Made by a program: the position numbers and the translations under genes
Part shown: positions 17,523 through 29,193 of the stretch, piece by piece
Layout: each line of letters opens with the position of its first letter
How positions within the stretch are numbered: the first letter of the stretch is position 1
Notes under the pieces: model-generated
The model's database searches: none
Seen by the model: only the letters and a program-made list of their open reading frames with translations
Told to the model about the DNA's origin: nothing
Origin: Arcobacteraceae bacterium
GTDB taxonomy: Bacteria > Campylobacterota > Campylobacteria > Campylobacterales > Arcobacteraceae
Reading direction: 5' to 3'
Length of the DNA stretch: 64,000 nt
Assembly (NCBI GenBank): GCA_023138835.1
Contig: JAGLOP010000004.1
Location: 1 to 64,000 of the forward strand

Positions 17523-17899
17523 TATTTGTCTTTGTGGGTAATATAAAAATGGATTTGCTTCATCTCATCATTTGTAAGAAAATAAGTAGGCATTATACTT
17601 TTTGAACTGCTTTTTGTTTTTAATATTTGGATAAAATTTTCTAAATTTATTGTATTAATGGCAGGTGCATTTATCTCAAATTCTTTATCTTTGTGTGTAT
17701 AACGAGCTATGAATTTACCTTTTCCATTTTTTCCATGACATTTAATACACCCGATACCACGAGGATTTTCATATAACATTTGTCCATATTCAAAGTTTGT
17801 TATAAATAAATTATCATTTGTTTGACTTGAAATACTTTGTGCGGCGTCTTGGCTATAACAAAAAGATAAAAAGGAGATTAGGAGAATATATTTTTTCAT
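17522..17899 (-). CDS. periplasmic monohaem cytochrome c
   Basis: About 125 residues with a signal peptide starting MKKYILLISFLSF and one CIKCH haem motif. 'YFLTNDEMKQIHFYITHKDK' near the end resembles the distal-ligand helix of class I cytochromes, with a methionine there as likely ligand. A longer frame exists from TTG at 17935, but the ATG at 17899 is preferred because it opens a proper signal peptide. An extended -10 box lies only 6 bases upstream, so the mRNA may be leaderless. Co-transcribed with the CitE-like gene; divergent from gatA. Confidence 0.8.
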   Translation of the reverse strand: MKKYILLISFLSFCYSQDAAQSISSQTNDNLFITNFEYGQMLYENPRGIGCIKCHGKNGKGKFIARYTHKDKEFEINAPAINTINLENFIQILKTKSSSKSIMPTYFLTNDEMKQIHFYITHKDK

Positions 17900-17905
17900 T
17901 GTTCG

Positions 17906-17914
17906 ATTATAACA
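17906..17914 (-). promoter_or_regulatory. extended -10 promoter for the cytochrome c gene
   Basis: On the minus strand the sequence reads TGTTATAAT, a perfect extended -10 element. The final T lies 6 bases before the ATG at 17899, which places the expected transcription start at or within a base or two of the start codon. Confidence 0.55.
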
Positions 17915-17981
17915 TATTAAGCACTTCAAAAACAAAAATTAGCTATACTTTAATACTTTTATCAAATATTAGGAGCCGTAA

Positions 17982-20935
<2,954 letters not shown>

Positions 20936-20968
20936 ACAAAATTGATTTTAGGGAATAAAAGGAAAAAT

Positions 20969-22225
20969 ATGCAGAAAGAAACTATAGCTTTACACGCAGG
21001 ATATGAAAAAGATTCTCAGGGTACTATGGCTGTGCCTATTTATATGAGTACAGCTTATGAGTTTAGAGATAGTGAACATGCTGCGAACCTTTTTGCACTT
21101 AAAGAGCTTGGTAATATTTATACTAGACTTATGAATCCTACAAGTGCAGTATTTGAAAAAAGATTTGCTGAGCTTGAGGGTGGGGTTGCGGCAATTGCAA
21201 CAGCAAGCGGTATGGCAGCTATTTTTTCTTGTATTGTAAATCTTTGTGAAGCAGGAGATAATATTCTTGTAGCAAATGCTGTTTATGGCGGTACTTCTAC
21301 TTTAACAGATCATACGATTAAAAGATTTGGAATTGAGACAAGAAAATTTGATGTGACTAATCCTAGTGCATTAGAAGATTTAATTGATGAAAAAACTAAA
21401 CTGATTTTATTTGAATCTTTATCAAATCCAAATTTACAAGTTGCAGACTTTGATACTATTGTAAAAGTTGCAAATAAATATAATATTATAACAGTTGTTG
21501 ACAATACAGTTGCAACTCCAATGTTGTGTAATCCTATAAAACTAGGTTGTGATATAGTTGTGCACAGTACAAGTAAATATACTACAGGACAAGGACTTGC
21601 TCTTGGCGGTATTATAGTTGATAGTGTTTCAAGTGGTGAAAAAATAAAAGGAAATGATAGATACACTCATTTCAATGAGCCTGATGCTTCATATCATGGT
21701 TTGGTTTATTCTGATTTACCGTTCCCGCCATTTATTATGAGAATTCTACTTTCAGTATTAAGAGATTTAGGAGCAGCTCCAAGTCCATTTAATAGTTGGC
21801 TTATGATTCAAGGTTTAGAGACTTTAAGTTTAAGAATGAAACAACATAGCGCAAGTGCTTTAAAAGTTGCACAATTTTTAGAATCACATCCAAATGTTAA
21901 AAAAGTAAATTATCCAGGATTAAAATCTGATACAAATCATAATAGAGCAGTACAATATCTTGATGGTGGATTTAGCGGACTGCTTAGTTTTGAAGTTGAT
22001 TCTTTGGAAACTGCTAAGAAAATTGTAGATAATATTGAGATTTTTAGTATTGTTGTAAATATTGGAGATTCAAAATCTATAATTACTCATCCAGCTTCAA
22101 CAACACATCAGCAATTAAGCGCACAAGAGTTAGAAGAAGCAGGAATTGGTGCAGGACTTATTAGATTATCTATTGGTCTTGAGGATACTGATGATTTAAT
22201 AGAAGAGTTAAAAAAAGTTCTTTAG
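20969..22225 (+). CDS. metY: O-acetylhomoserine sulfhydrylase
   Basis: About 418 residues, a PLP-dependent Cys/Met-metabolism enzyme that makes homocysteine from O-acetylhomoserine and sulfide. 'IYTRLMNPTSAVFEKR' and 'ATASGMAAIF' are family segments, and the PLP lysine is in 'DIVVHSTSKYTTGQG'. The C-terminus ('STTHQQLSAQELEEAGI...LIRLSIGLED') is typical of MetY. A longer frame opens at 20942, but AAAAGGA 5 bases before ATG 20969 decides the start. It works directly with the next gene, metX, which makes its substrate. Confidence 0.92.
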   Translation: MQKETIALHAGYEKDSQGTMAVPIYMSTAYEFRDSEHAANLFALKELGNIYTRLMNPTSAVFEKRFAELEGGVAAIATASGMAAIFSCIVNLCEAGDNILVANAVYGGTSTLTDHTIKRFGIETRKFDVTNPSALEDLIDEKTKLILFESLSNPNLQVADFDTIVKVANKYNIITVVDNTVATPMLCNPIKLGCDIVVHSTSKYTTGQGLALGGIIVDSVSSGEKIKGNDRYTHFNEPDASYHGLVYSDLPFPPFIMRILLSVLRDLGAAPSPFNSWLMIQGLETLSLRMKQHSASALKVAQFLESHPNVKKVNYPGLKSDTNHNRAVQYLDGGFSGLLSFEVDSLETAKKIVDNIEIFSIVVNIGDSKSIITHPASTTHQQLSAQELEEAGIGAGLIRLSIGLEDTDDLIEELKKVL

Positions 22226-22240
22226 GATTTAAAAAGCAAA

Positions 22241-23350
22241 GTGAAAATAGAAACTAAAAAAGTAACCTTTGATGAACCGCTTTATTGTGAAAGTGGGCGT
22301 ATTTTACAGCCGTTTGAAGTAGTTTATGAAACTTACGGCAAGTTAAACGAAGATAAATCAAATGTTATAGTTATTACGCACGCTTTAAGTGGTTCACATC
22401 ATGCTGCCGGATTTTATGAGGGCGAACGAAAGCCAGGGTGGTGGGATAATTTTATAGGTGATGGAAAAGCAGTTGATACCACAAAATATTTTGTAATTTG
22501 TATGAATAATATAGGTTCTTGTTTTGGTTCAACATCTCCATTAAGCAGTCATCCTCTAACAAATACACCATATAGATTTAGATTTCCGGTTTTAACAATT
22601 TCTGATATTGTAAAAGCTCAAATTAGAGTTTTAAAATCTTTAGATATTAATAATGTTAAAGCAGTTATCGGTGGAAGTATGGGTGGTATGCAGGCACTTT
22701 GCTATGCTATTGAATATCCAGATTTTGCTGAACACATTATCGCATTGGCAACTACAGCATATACAAGACCATGGGCAATAGCATTTAACAAAGTTGTAAC
22801 AGAAGCAATACGAAATGACCCAGAATTTAAAGATGGATATTATGACCCTCAAGATATTAAAGAAAACGGATTAAAAGGTTTGGCAGTAGGTCGTATGGCA
22901 GGGCATATCTCATATTTAAGTCCACATAGTATGGATGAAAAATTTGGTCGAAGATATGTAGATCAAGATGGACTTTATGAACTGTTTGGTAGATTTGAGG
23001 TTGAGCGATATATGGAGTACAACGGATATAATTTCCCACATAGATTTGATCCTCTTAGTTATCTATATATTGTAAAAACTATGAATATATTTAATGCTTC
23101 AAGAGGTAGTGATACACTTGCCCAAAGCTTAGATAAAATTAAATCAAAACTACACCTTATCTCATTTAGCGGCGATTTACTTTTTAAACCTGAAGAGATG
23201 GTAGAGATTTATGATACTATGTGTGAAATTGGTAAAAAAGATATAGTAACTCATAAAATGATTGACAGCGACTATGGTCATGATGCTTTTTTAGTAGAAG
23301 TTGATAAGTTTGAAGATTATGTAAAAGATATATTAGGGAATAAAATATGA
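22241..23350 (+). CDS. metX: homoserine O-acetyltransferase
   Basis: A 369-residue alpha/beta-hydrolase enzyme transferring acetyl from acetyl-CoA to homoserine. The nucleophile serine is in 'VIGGSMGGMQAL', the aspartate in 'ISFSGDLLFKPEEM', and the histidine in 'DSDYGHDAFLVE'. 'ALSGSHHAAG' and 'FRFPVLTISDIVKAQ' are typical MetX segments. The start is GTG at 22241 with no strong ribosome-binding site, 15 bases after metY. It overlaps xseB by 4 bases. Confidence 0.94.
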   Translation: MKIETKKVTFDEPLYCESGRILQPFEVVYETYGKLNEDKSNVIVITHALSGSHHAAGFYEGERKPGWWDNFIGDGKAVDTTKYFVICMNNIGSCFGSTSPLSSHPLTNTPYRFRFPVLTISDIVKAQIRVLKSLDINNVKAVIGGSMGGMQALCYAIEYPDFAEHIIALATTAYTRPWAIAFNKVVTEAIRNDPEFKDGYYDPQDIKENGLKGLAVGRMAGHISYLSPHSMDEKFGRRYVDQDGLYELFGRFEVERYMEYNGYNFPHRFDPLSYLYIVKTMNIFNASRGSDTLAQSLDKIKSKLHLISFSGDLLFKPEEMVEIYDTMCEIGKKDIVTHKMIDSDYGHDAFLVEVDKFEDYVKDILGNKI

Positions 23351-23547
23351 GTGATGATGTAAAAGAAGTAGTAAATTTCGAAGATAAAATAAAACAAGCA
23401 AAAGAGCTTTTAGATAAACTAATCGACCCAGAAATTACATTACAGACAAGTGTTCAAGTATATAAAGATGGTATGAAAGAACTTGAAGAGGCTCAGAAAC
23501 TTTTGGATGAAGCTAAATTAGAGTTTGAAGAGTTGAATCCTGCGTAA
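23347..23547 (+). CDS. xseB: exonuclease VII small subunit
   Basis: A 66-residue acidic helical protein with the XseB pattern 'FEDKIKQAKELLDKLIDPE' and 'GMKELEEAQKLLDEAKLEFEEL'. With XseA it forms the single-strand-specific exonuclease VII. The start overlaps the metX stop (ATGA), so translation is coupled; xseA is elsewhere. Confidence 0.85.
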   Translation: MSDDVKEVVNFEDKIKQAKELLDKLIDPEITLQTSVQVYKDGMKELEEAQKLLDEAKLEFEELNPA

Positions 23548-23551
23548 AACT

Positions 23552-24253
23552 ATGAAAGAATTTAACGAGTACTTTAACAGACAAATACAACTATGGGGTG
23601 AAGAAACTCAGCACTCTTTGCAAGATAAAAAAATAGCAATTATAGGTTGTGGCGGTCTTGGATGTTCACTTGGTATTGCATTAGGTGCCAGTGGAATAGG
23701 GCAGATTGATTTGGTTGATTTTGATGAGGTTGGTGTTCATAATATTCATCGTCAGATTGCTTTTAAAGTTGGTGATGAGGGTAGAAAAAAGTGTGAGGTT
23801 TTAAAAGAGCTTATCGAATCAAGATGTACTTATGTGGAAGTCAATTCTTTTGATATGGATTTTGATAGTTTTACGGATGCTATTAATGGGTCACTTGAAT
23901 GCTTTGTCAAATATGATCTTATAATTGATGCAACTGATAATCTTCCTGTGCGAGCAAAGATAAACTCTTTTGCCAAAGAGGAAAATACCCCTTGGATATA
24001 TGGAAGTGTAGAGGCTTTTCACGGTCAAGTTTGTTTTTTCCAAGATGCTTCATTTGAGAGTGTTTTTAATATAAGTGACCATAAACCAGCAGGTATTGCG
24101 GCACCTATTGTTATGAATATTGCTTCACTTCAAGCAAATTTAGCTTTAAGATATTTAGCGGACTTATCTGTAAAAAAAGATTTTTTATATTATTGTTTTT
24201 TTAATGAAGATGGGATTTTTGAAACTCAGAAATTTAGCTTACCTACGGAATAA
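23552..24253 (+). CDS. ThiF/MoeB/HesA-family E1-like adenylyltransferase
   Basis: A 233-residue protein that begins 'FNEYFNRQIQLWGEETQ' and has the nucleotide-binding 'IAIIGCGGLGCSLGIALGASG' in part and 'DLVDFDEVGVHNIHRQIAF'. These proteins adenylate the C-terminus of ubiquitin-like sulfur carriers (ThiS, MoaD) or make the tRNA ct6A modification (TcdA). The zinc-binding CxxC pairs of MoeB/ThiF are not obvious here, and no carrier gene is adjacent, so the partner is unknown. It ends directly before the helicase gene. Confidence 0.75.
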   Translation: MKEFNEYFNRQIQLWGEETQHSLQDKKIAIIGCGGLGCSLGIALGASGIGQIDLVDFDEVGVHNIHRQIAFKVGDEGRKKCEVLKELIESRCTYVEVNSFDMDFDSFTDAINGSLECFVKYDLIIDATDNLPVRAKINSFAKEENTPWIYGSVEAFHGQVCFFQDASFESVFNISDHKPAGIAAPIVMNIASLQANLALRYLADLSVKKDFLYYCFFNEDGIFETQKFSLPTE

Positions 24254-24259
24254 TTGATA

Positions 24260-25534
24260 ATGTCATTTGAAACTTTTAACTTAGGAAAACATCTAAATAA
24301 ATCATTAAAAAACAACAATTATACTACACCTACACCAATTCAAGAAAAAGTAATTCCACTTATATTAAATGGTGATGATGTTATGGCTAAGGCTCAAACG
24401 GGTAGTGGAAAGACTGCTGGTTTTGTATTGCCGCTTTTAAATCTTTTGTCTGCAAGTATGATTTATTCCCTTCAGTCCGGCATGATGAAAACTTCACAAG
24501 ATAAAAAACAAAAAATAAAAGTTTTGGTGCTTACTCCTACAAGAGAATTGACTTTACAAGTGGCAAATAGCTTTTCTATATTTAGTGAATTTTTGCCTTA
24601 TACACCAAAAGTTGTATCTATTATTGGAGGAGAGAGTATCGGCGACCAATTAATAAGTCTTCAAAAAGGTTGTGAGATAGTTGTTGCTACTTCTGGAAGA
24701 TTGCTTGATATTATGGATAAAAAGCAAATTGATTTAGGAAGTGTTGAATATTTTATTCTTGATGAAGCGGATAAGATGCTTGACCTTGGATTTGCTGATG
24801 AACTTGATATGATACTAAAAGCACTTCCTCTCAAGCGGCAAAACTTACTATTTTCTGCTACATATCCTGATAAGATGCTGACAATTGCTTCAAAGATAAC
24901 TAAAACTCCTATAAAAGTTACACTTGAAGACGAGAATCCAACAGTTGAAAATATAACTCAAAGAGCGATAAAAGTAAATCGTGAAAATAGAAGCCCATTA
25001 CTTAGACACCTACTTCGTGTCAATAAATGGAATCAAGTTTTAGTATTTATGGCAAATAAAAGAGCTTGTGATAATATCGCTGCAAAATTTAGAAGACACG
25101 GATTTTTAGCAGAATCTTTTCACGGGGACTTGAGCCAAGATGATAGAAACTATACACTTGATGAGTTTAAAAATAAAAAGATAAAAATTCTTTTTGCGAC
25201 AGATATTGCAAGTCGTGGTTTGCATATAGATGATATCTCTTGTGTGATTAATTTTGATTTACCTCGTGGTTTGGATGACTATATTCATAGAATTGGAAGA
25301 ACCGGAAGAGCTGGAAAACTTGGTACGGCTATATCGTTTGTAGGACATGAAGATAAAGAATATTTTTCACTTATTGAAAAACGGTGTAAAATTAGTATTG
25401 ATTATGAAGAGATAGAGGGATTTGAACTTATTGGTGATGCGATTATAAAAGTCAAAGGGAAAGCTCCTGTTAAAGGGAAGAGAAAAAGTAAAAAAGATAA
25501 ATTAAGAGAGATGGCAAATACTAAAATTAATTAA
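24260..25534 (+). CDS. DEAD-box ATP-dependent RNA helicase
   Basis: About 424 residues with the full helicase motif set: 'TPTPIQEKVIP' (Q motif), 'AQTGSGKT' (I), 'PTRELTLQ' (Ia), 'DEADKMLD' (II), 'SAT' (III) and 'HRIGRTGRAGK' (VI). An insertion of roughly 25 residues sits between motifs I and Ia, and a short basic tail (KGKRKSKKDKLRE) closes the protein. It resembles RhlE-type helicases acting in RNA decay or ribosome assembly. ATG at 24260 is preferred over TTG at 24254, with GGAA 9 bases upstream. It ends 2 bases from the convergent hypF. Confidence 0.9.
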   Translation: MSFETFNLGKHLNKSLKNNNYTTPTPIQEKVIPLILNGDDVMAKAQTGSGKTAGFVLPLLNLLSASMIYSLQSGMMKTSQDKKQKIKVLVLTPTRELTLQVANSFSIFSEFLPYTPKVVSIIGGESIGDQLISLQKGCEIVVATSGRLLDIMDKKQIDLGSVEYFILDEADKMLDLGFADELDMILKALPLKRQNLLFSATYPDKMLTIASKITKTPIKVTLEDENPTVENITQRAIKVNRENRSPLLRHLLRVNKWNQVLVFMANKRACDNIAAKFRRHGFLAESFHGDLSQDDRNYTLDEFKNKKIKILFATDIASRGLHIDDISCVINFDLPRGLDDYIHRIGRTGRAGKLGTAISFVGHEDKEYFSLIEKRCKISIDYEEIEGFELIGDAIIKVKGKAPVKGKRKSKKDKLREMANTKIN

Positions 25535-25536
25535 TT

Positions 25537-27783
25537 TTATATATCTTTATTTATCACAGCAAGTGCTTGCCCGAAAGCTATAGCACTGTCATTACTGACA
25601 AAATCTTTTGGTAAGATAATATTTGGAATTTTATCAATCAGTAGTTGTAGTAATATTCTATTTTGAAAAACACCACCTCCAAGAACCAAAGGTAAATCGT
25701 ATTTTTTATACATTGTAAAAATTATTTCAACTATGGTATTAAAAAATTTTGATACCACAACAATTTTTATATTTTCTTCTTTAGCTATATCTTCTAATAT
25801 CTGATTTACAATTTGCGAAAAATCAATTTGCCCGTTATCAAAGCTAAATTTATAAATATCTTTTATATTAGCATCATAGAAGTTTTCTAACAACAATCCG
25901 CTTTCACCCTCATAAGAGCAAATTTGTTTTATATTAATAAGTGAAGCCACACAATCAAAAAGTCTTCCGCAAGAGCTGGTAAGAGGTGAATTTAATCCTT
26001 TTTGCCATACTTGATATAAAGTTTTTAATTCATGTTTTGAAAAAGATTTTACAGTATTGTTTTTTATCTCAAATATATTTTCACCATATATATCAAATAA
26101 AAAACTAAGCGCTATTCTTCTTGGCTCTTTTATGGCTTTCTTGCCGCCTAGGAGTTTAAAATATTTAAAGTGACCAACTCTTTCATATCCGTTTCTTTCA
26201 CAAACTAAAAATTCTCCACCCCATAAATTTCCATCATCTCCATATCCCGTTCCATCAAAGCTGACACCAAGTACTTTGGAAGTGATATTATTAACTCCCA
26301 TAGTTGCTAATATGTGTGCATAATGGTGTTGAACTTGGATGAGTTCTAAGTTTTTATTTTTAGATTTTAATTCAAATGCCAATTTAGTTGATTCATAATT
26401 TGGATGTTTATCACAAACAATTATATCTGGGCTAAAATTATAAATCCTCATTAATATGTCTATATTTGATTTAAAATGATTAATACTGGATATCCCCTCT
26501 AAGTCTCCAATATATGGAGAAAGGATTACTTTATCTTTGACAGTAATAGCTACTGTACTTTTTTGATTTGCACCCAGACTTAATATATTTTTATTCGTTT
26601 TTTTAGGAAGGTTTAAATATTTTGGAGTATATCCCCTTGCTCCTCTTAACATAAACATATTATCGTGTTGCCAAAATAGAACTGAATCATCACAGCTGTT
26701 AACTATATCTCTATTGTGATCTAAACAATAGTCCCAAATAGATGACATTTGCATTATCTCTTCGTATGTAGTACAAAGCGGTTCATTGGAAATATTTGCA
26801 CTTGTTGCAACTATTGGATTATCTAATTTTTGCAATATTAAATGATGTAAAGGGGTATACGGTAAAAATAAACCGATTTGATTTATATCAGGTGCGATAA
26901 GTTTACTAAGATTATTTATTTTATTTTTCTTCAATAATACAATAGGGCGTTTATTAGAACTTAATAATTCTTCTTCATTCTTGTTAACAGCAGCAATTTG
27001 TTTTGCCGTATTAATATCTTTTACCATAATTGCAAAAGGTTTTGAAGGTCGTTTCTTTCTATCTCTTAAAAGTTGAACAGCCTCGTCATTTGTTGCATCA
27101 CAAATCAAATGATATCCACCGATCCCTTTTATAGCTACTATTTTTCCATCAGATATAAACTTTACAATCTTATCAATAAATTTATCATTTTTTACTTCTA
27201 CTGTTTGAGCTTTATTATTTAAAAGCAATAATGATGGTCCACATTCAAAACATCCGATTGGCTGAGCATGGTATCTTCTGTCTTTTGGATTCTTATATTC
27301 TTTTTTACATTTTTTACACATTATAAATTTATCCATGGAGGTATTGCATCTATCATATGGTAAAGTTTTTATGATACTGTATCTTGGACCACAGTTAGTA
27401 CAGGTTATAAATGGATATCTATATCGTCTATTGTTTTTATCTTCTATCTCCTCTTGGCACTCTTTGCACATAGCTATATCAGATGGTATCATAGTCAAGA
27501 TATGATTGCTTTTCTTTGTTTTCTTTATCTTAAAACTTTTAAATATTTTTTTTGATTTAATTTGTTTAATATGAATGGATTCTATTTTACTTAATATTGG
27601 TTTTTGCAGTTTGATTTGTTCCGTAAATTGTTCTACTTTGTCTTTTGACGCTTGAATTATAATTGACACACCATAGCCATTGTTTATAACATAACCTTTT
27701 AAATCAAAAGATAATGCAAGGTTATGAATAAATGGTCGAAAGCCAACCCCTTGTACAACTCCACTTATTTCAACTAAATACAT
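25537..27783 (-). CDS. hypF: carbamoyltransferase for [NiFe]-hydrogenase maturation
   Basis: A 748-residue protein that converts carbamoyl phosphate to the thiocarboxamide on HypE, source of the cyanide ligands of the NiFe site. Domains in order: acylphosphatase-like ('VQGVGFRPFI', residues 1-85), two zinc fingers (CKECQ...CTNC and CKKCK...CFEC, about 105-185), a YrdC-like domain (about 200-370) and a Kae1-like domain with 'VQHHYAHILA' and 'LGGGVFQNR'. It is the last gene of the hypE-hypA-kinase-regulator-receiver-hypF run. Confidence 0.95.
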   Translation of the reverse strand: MYLVEISGVVQGVGFRPFIHNLALSFDLKGYVINNGYGVSIIIQASKDKVEQFTEQIKLQKPILSKIESIHIKQIKSKKIFKSFKIKKTKKSNHILTMIPSDIAMCKECQEEIEDKNNRRYRYPFITCTNCGPRYSIIKTLPYDRCNTSMDKFIMCKKCKKEYKNPKDRRYHAQPIGCFECGPSLLLLNNKAQTVEVKNDKFIDKIVKFISDGKIVAIKGIGGYHLICDATNDEAVQLLRDRKKRPSKPFAIMVKDINTAKQIAAVNKNEEELLSSNKRPIVLLKKNKINNLSKLIAPDINQIGLFLPYTPLHHLILQKLDNPIVATSANISNEPLCTTYEEIMQMSSIWDYCLDHNRDIVNSCDDSVLFWQHDNMFMLRGARGYTPKYLNLPKKTNKNILSLGANQKSTVAITVKDKVILSPYIGDLEGISSINHFKSNIDILMRIYNFSPDIIVCDKHPNYESTKLAFELKSKNKNLELIQVQHHYAHILATMGVNNITSKVLGVSFDGTGYGDDGNLWGGEFLVCERNGYERVGHFKYFKLLGGKKAIKEPRRIALSFLFDIYGENIFEIKNNTVKSFSKHELKTLYQVWQKGLNSPLTSSCGRLFDCVASLINIKQICSYEGESGLLLENFYDANIKDIYKFSFDNGQIDFSQIVNQILEDIAKEENIKIVVVSKFFNTIVEIIFTMYKKYDLPLVLGGGVFQNRILLQLLIDKIPNIILPKDFVSNDSAIAFGQALAVINKDI

Positions 27784-27893
27784 TAAAGTTTAGTATTCTG
27801 TAATAATATAAATTTATTCAATTTTAACATAAGAAAATTCTAGCTAATATTGTATAAAATATAATTTATATATAAGATTTTATTTTCTAAATT

Positions 27894-28472
27894 TTATTGT
27901 TGTCTTTGAAGTTGCAGTGTTGTGTCATTAATCACTTCAAAATTTATTTTATATTTATTCAAGAACTGCATTACATCAATAATATAATTATCAGAATTTA
28001 GCGTTATTGTTCTATCTTCTTTATTGTATGAAGCCCCTGTAAATCTAGGAACTATATCCTCCATTATTTTTATAAGCCCAGCTTTAGATTCAAAATTATT
28101 ATAAAATTTACAGGTGGAGTTATCAAAGTTCTTTAAAAGCTTTATTAATTGTGTTGTATCTACAGGTTTTAACAGTCTGATTTTATTATAATGAATTTTA
28201 CAATACTCGCAACCTTTTGGTTCACTGCACTCTAGGATATCCCCCATAGTTATAACTTTTTGTTTTGGATTTTTATTTACAATATATTCTAAAGTTTCTT
28301 TTCCAAAATCCAGTATAAAATCTATAATAACTATATCAATACTTTGCGTATCATAAATATTACAACTCTCTTCAAAATTTTTACAAAAAGATATATTCCA
28401 ATCTTCCATTGTGTCTAAATGTTTAAAAAGGGCTGTTAGCTCTTTATCATTGTCTAAAAATAGTATATTCAT
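27894..28472 (-). CDS. stand-alone receiver protein with a Cys/His-rich insertion
   Basis: A 192-residue protein whose first 115 residues form a response-regulator receiver: acidic pair D7/D9, phosphoacceptor D51 ('VIIDFIL'), conserved threonine T75 and lysine K102 ('LLKPVD'). Between the last two, in place of the usual fourth helix, is C82-x5-C88-x2-C91-x2-H94, which could bind a metal or sense redox state. The C-terminal 75 residues show no DNA-binding domain I recognise. Just upstream is a copy of the TATAACAATTG-N3-AACAAT motif. It follows an OmpR-type regulator gene and precedes hypF, so a role in hydrogenase-related signalling is possible but not shown. Confidence 0.65.
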   Translation of the reverse strand: MNILFLDNDKELTALFKHLDTMEDWNISFCKNFEESCNIYDTQSIDIVIIDFILDFGKETLEYIVNKNPKQKVITMGDILECSEPKGCEYCKIHYNKIRLLKPVDTTQLIKLLKNFDNSTCKFYNNFESKAGLIKIMEDIVPRFTGASYNKEDRTITLNSDNYIIDVMQFLNKYKINFEVINDTTLQLQRQQ

Positions 28473-28491
28473 AATCTAATTGTAAGATATG

Positions 28492-28511
28492 ATTGTTGTA
28501 CAATTGTTATA
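28492..28511 (-). promoter_or_regulatory. direct-repeat motif, copy A
   Basis: On the minus strand TATAACAATTGTACAACAAT: two AACAAT half-sites with an 11-base period, the usual spacing for OmpR/PhoB-family dimers. A -10-like TACAAT (28479-28484) follows exactly 7 bases later, and the receiver gene starts 6 bases beyond that. Copy B (30779-30798) matches at 17 of 20 positions with the same 7-base gap. The site overlaps the stop codon of the OmpR-type regulator gene. Confidence 0.55.
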
Positions 28512-29193
28512 TTTTGATTTTATATCCAACATTATAAATTGACTCAAATATTTGAGTATCAAGTTTATTTTTTATTCTTGAGATCAATGCTCGTAATGTA
28601 TTAGTATCATACTCTTTATCTATTTCATCTTCCCACACATGATTTAGAATTATTGTTGTTTCAAAAATTTGATTTTTATTAGAACAAAGTAGTGAAACCA
28701 AAAGATACTCTTTTTTTGTTAGTTTTATAAGTTTATCATTTTTATATAAAAGTTGATTTTTTTTGTCCCAGTGGCAATCACCTTGGAGTATGAGAATATT
28801 TTTTTTTCTATCTTCATTTTCTAATTGTTCAGCTATATTTAAAAGTATGGATTCAAATTTTGATGTTTGAATCGGTTTGACAAGATAGTCACAAAGTTGC
28901 AGCTTAATAGCATCTAACAGATATTCTTTATCATCCATGGCTGTTAACATAATGATTTTCACATTATCATCAAGCTTTCTAATTTTTTTTGCCAACTCTA
29001 TTCCGTTTGGTTTGGGCATATTAATATCTAAAATTACTATTTGAGGTAAATGTTCTAAATACTTTTCATAAGCTTCTTCTCCATTTTGTGCCTCATAAAC
29101 TTCCGTAAAATAGTATTTTAACAGTTCAGTATAATTTGCTCTTACTTCATTGTCATCTTCAGCATATAAAATTTTATAATTATATTTCTTCAT
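28507..29193 (-). CDS. OmpR/PhoB-family response regulator
   Basis: A 228-residue regulator. The receiver has the acidic pair D13/D14, phosphoacceptor D56 ('VILDINMPKPNG') and 'YLVKPIQ'. The C-terminal winged helix (about residues 130-228) includes 'LTKKEYLLVSLL' and 'DTNTLRALISRIKNKL', ending 'YNVGYKIKI'. It overlaps the sensor kinase gene by 14 bases, so the two form a cognate pair. Candidate target sites are the two 20-base direct repeats before the kinase and the receiver genes, which would make the locus autoregulated. Confidence 0.88.
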   Translation of the reverse strand: MKKYNYKILYAEDDNEVRANYTELLKYYFTEVYEAQNGEEAYEKYLEHLPQIVILDINMPKPNGIELAKKIRKLDDNVKIIMLTAMDDKEYLLDAIKLQLCDYLVKPIQTSKFESILLNIAEQLENEDRKKNILILQGDCHWDKKNQLLYKNDKLIKLTKKEYLLVSLLCSNKNQIFETTIILNHVWEDEIDKEYDTNTLRALISRIKNKLDTQIFESIYNVGYKIKI

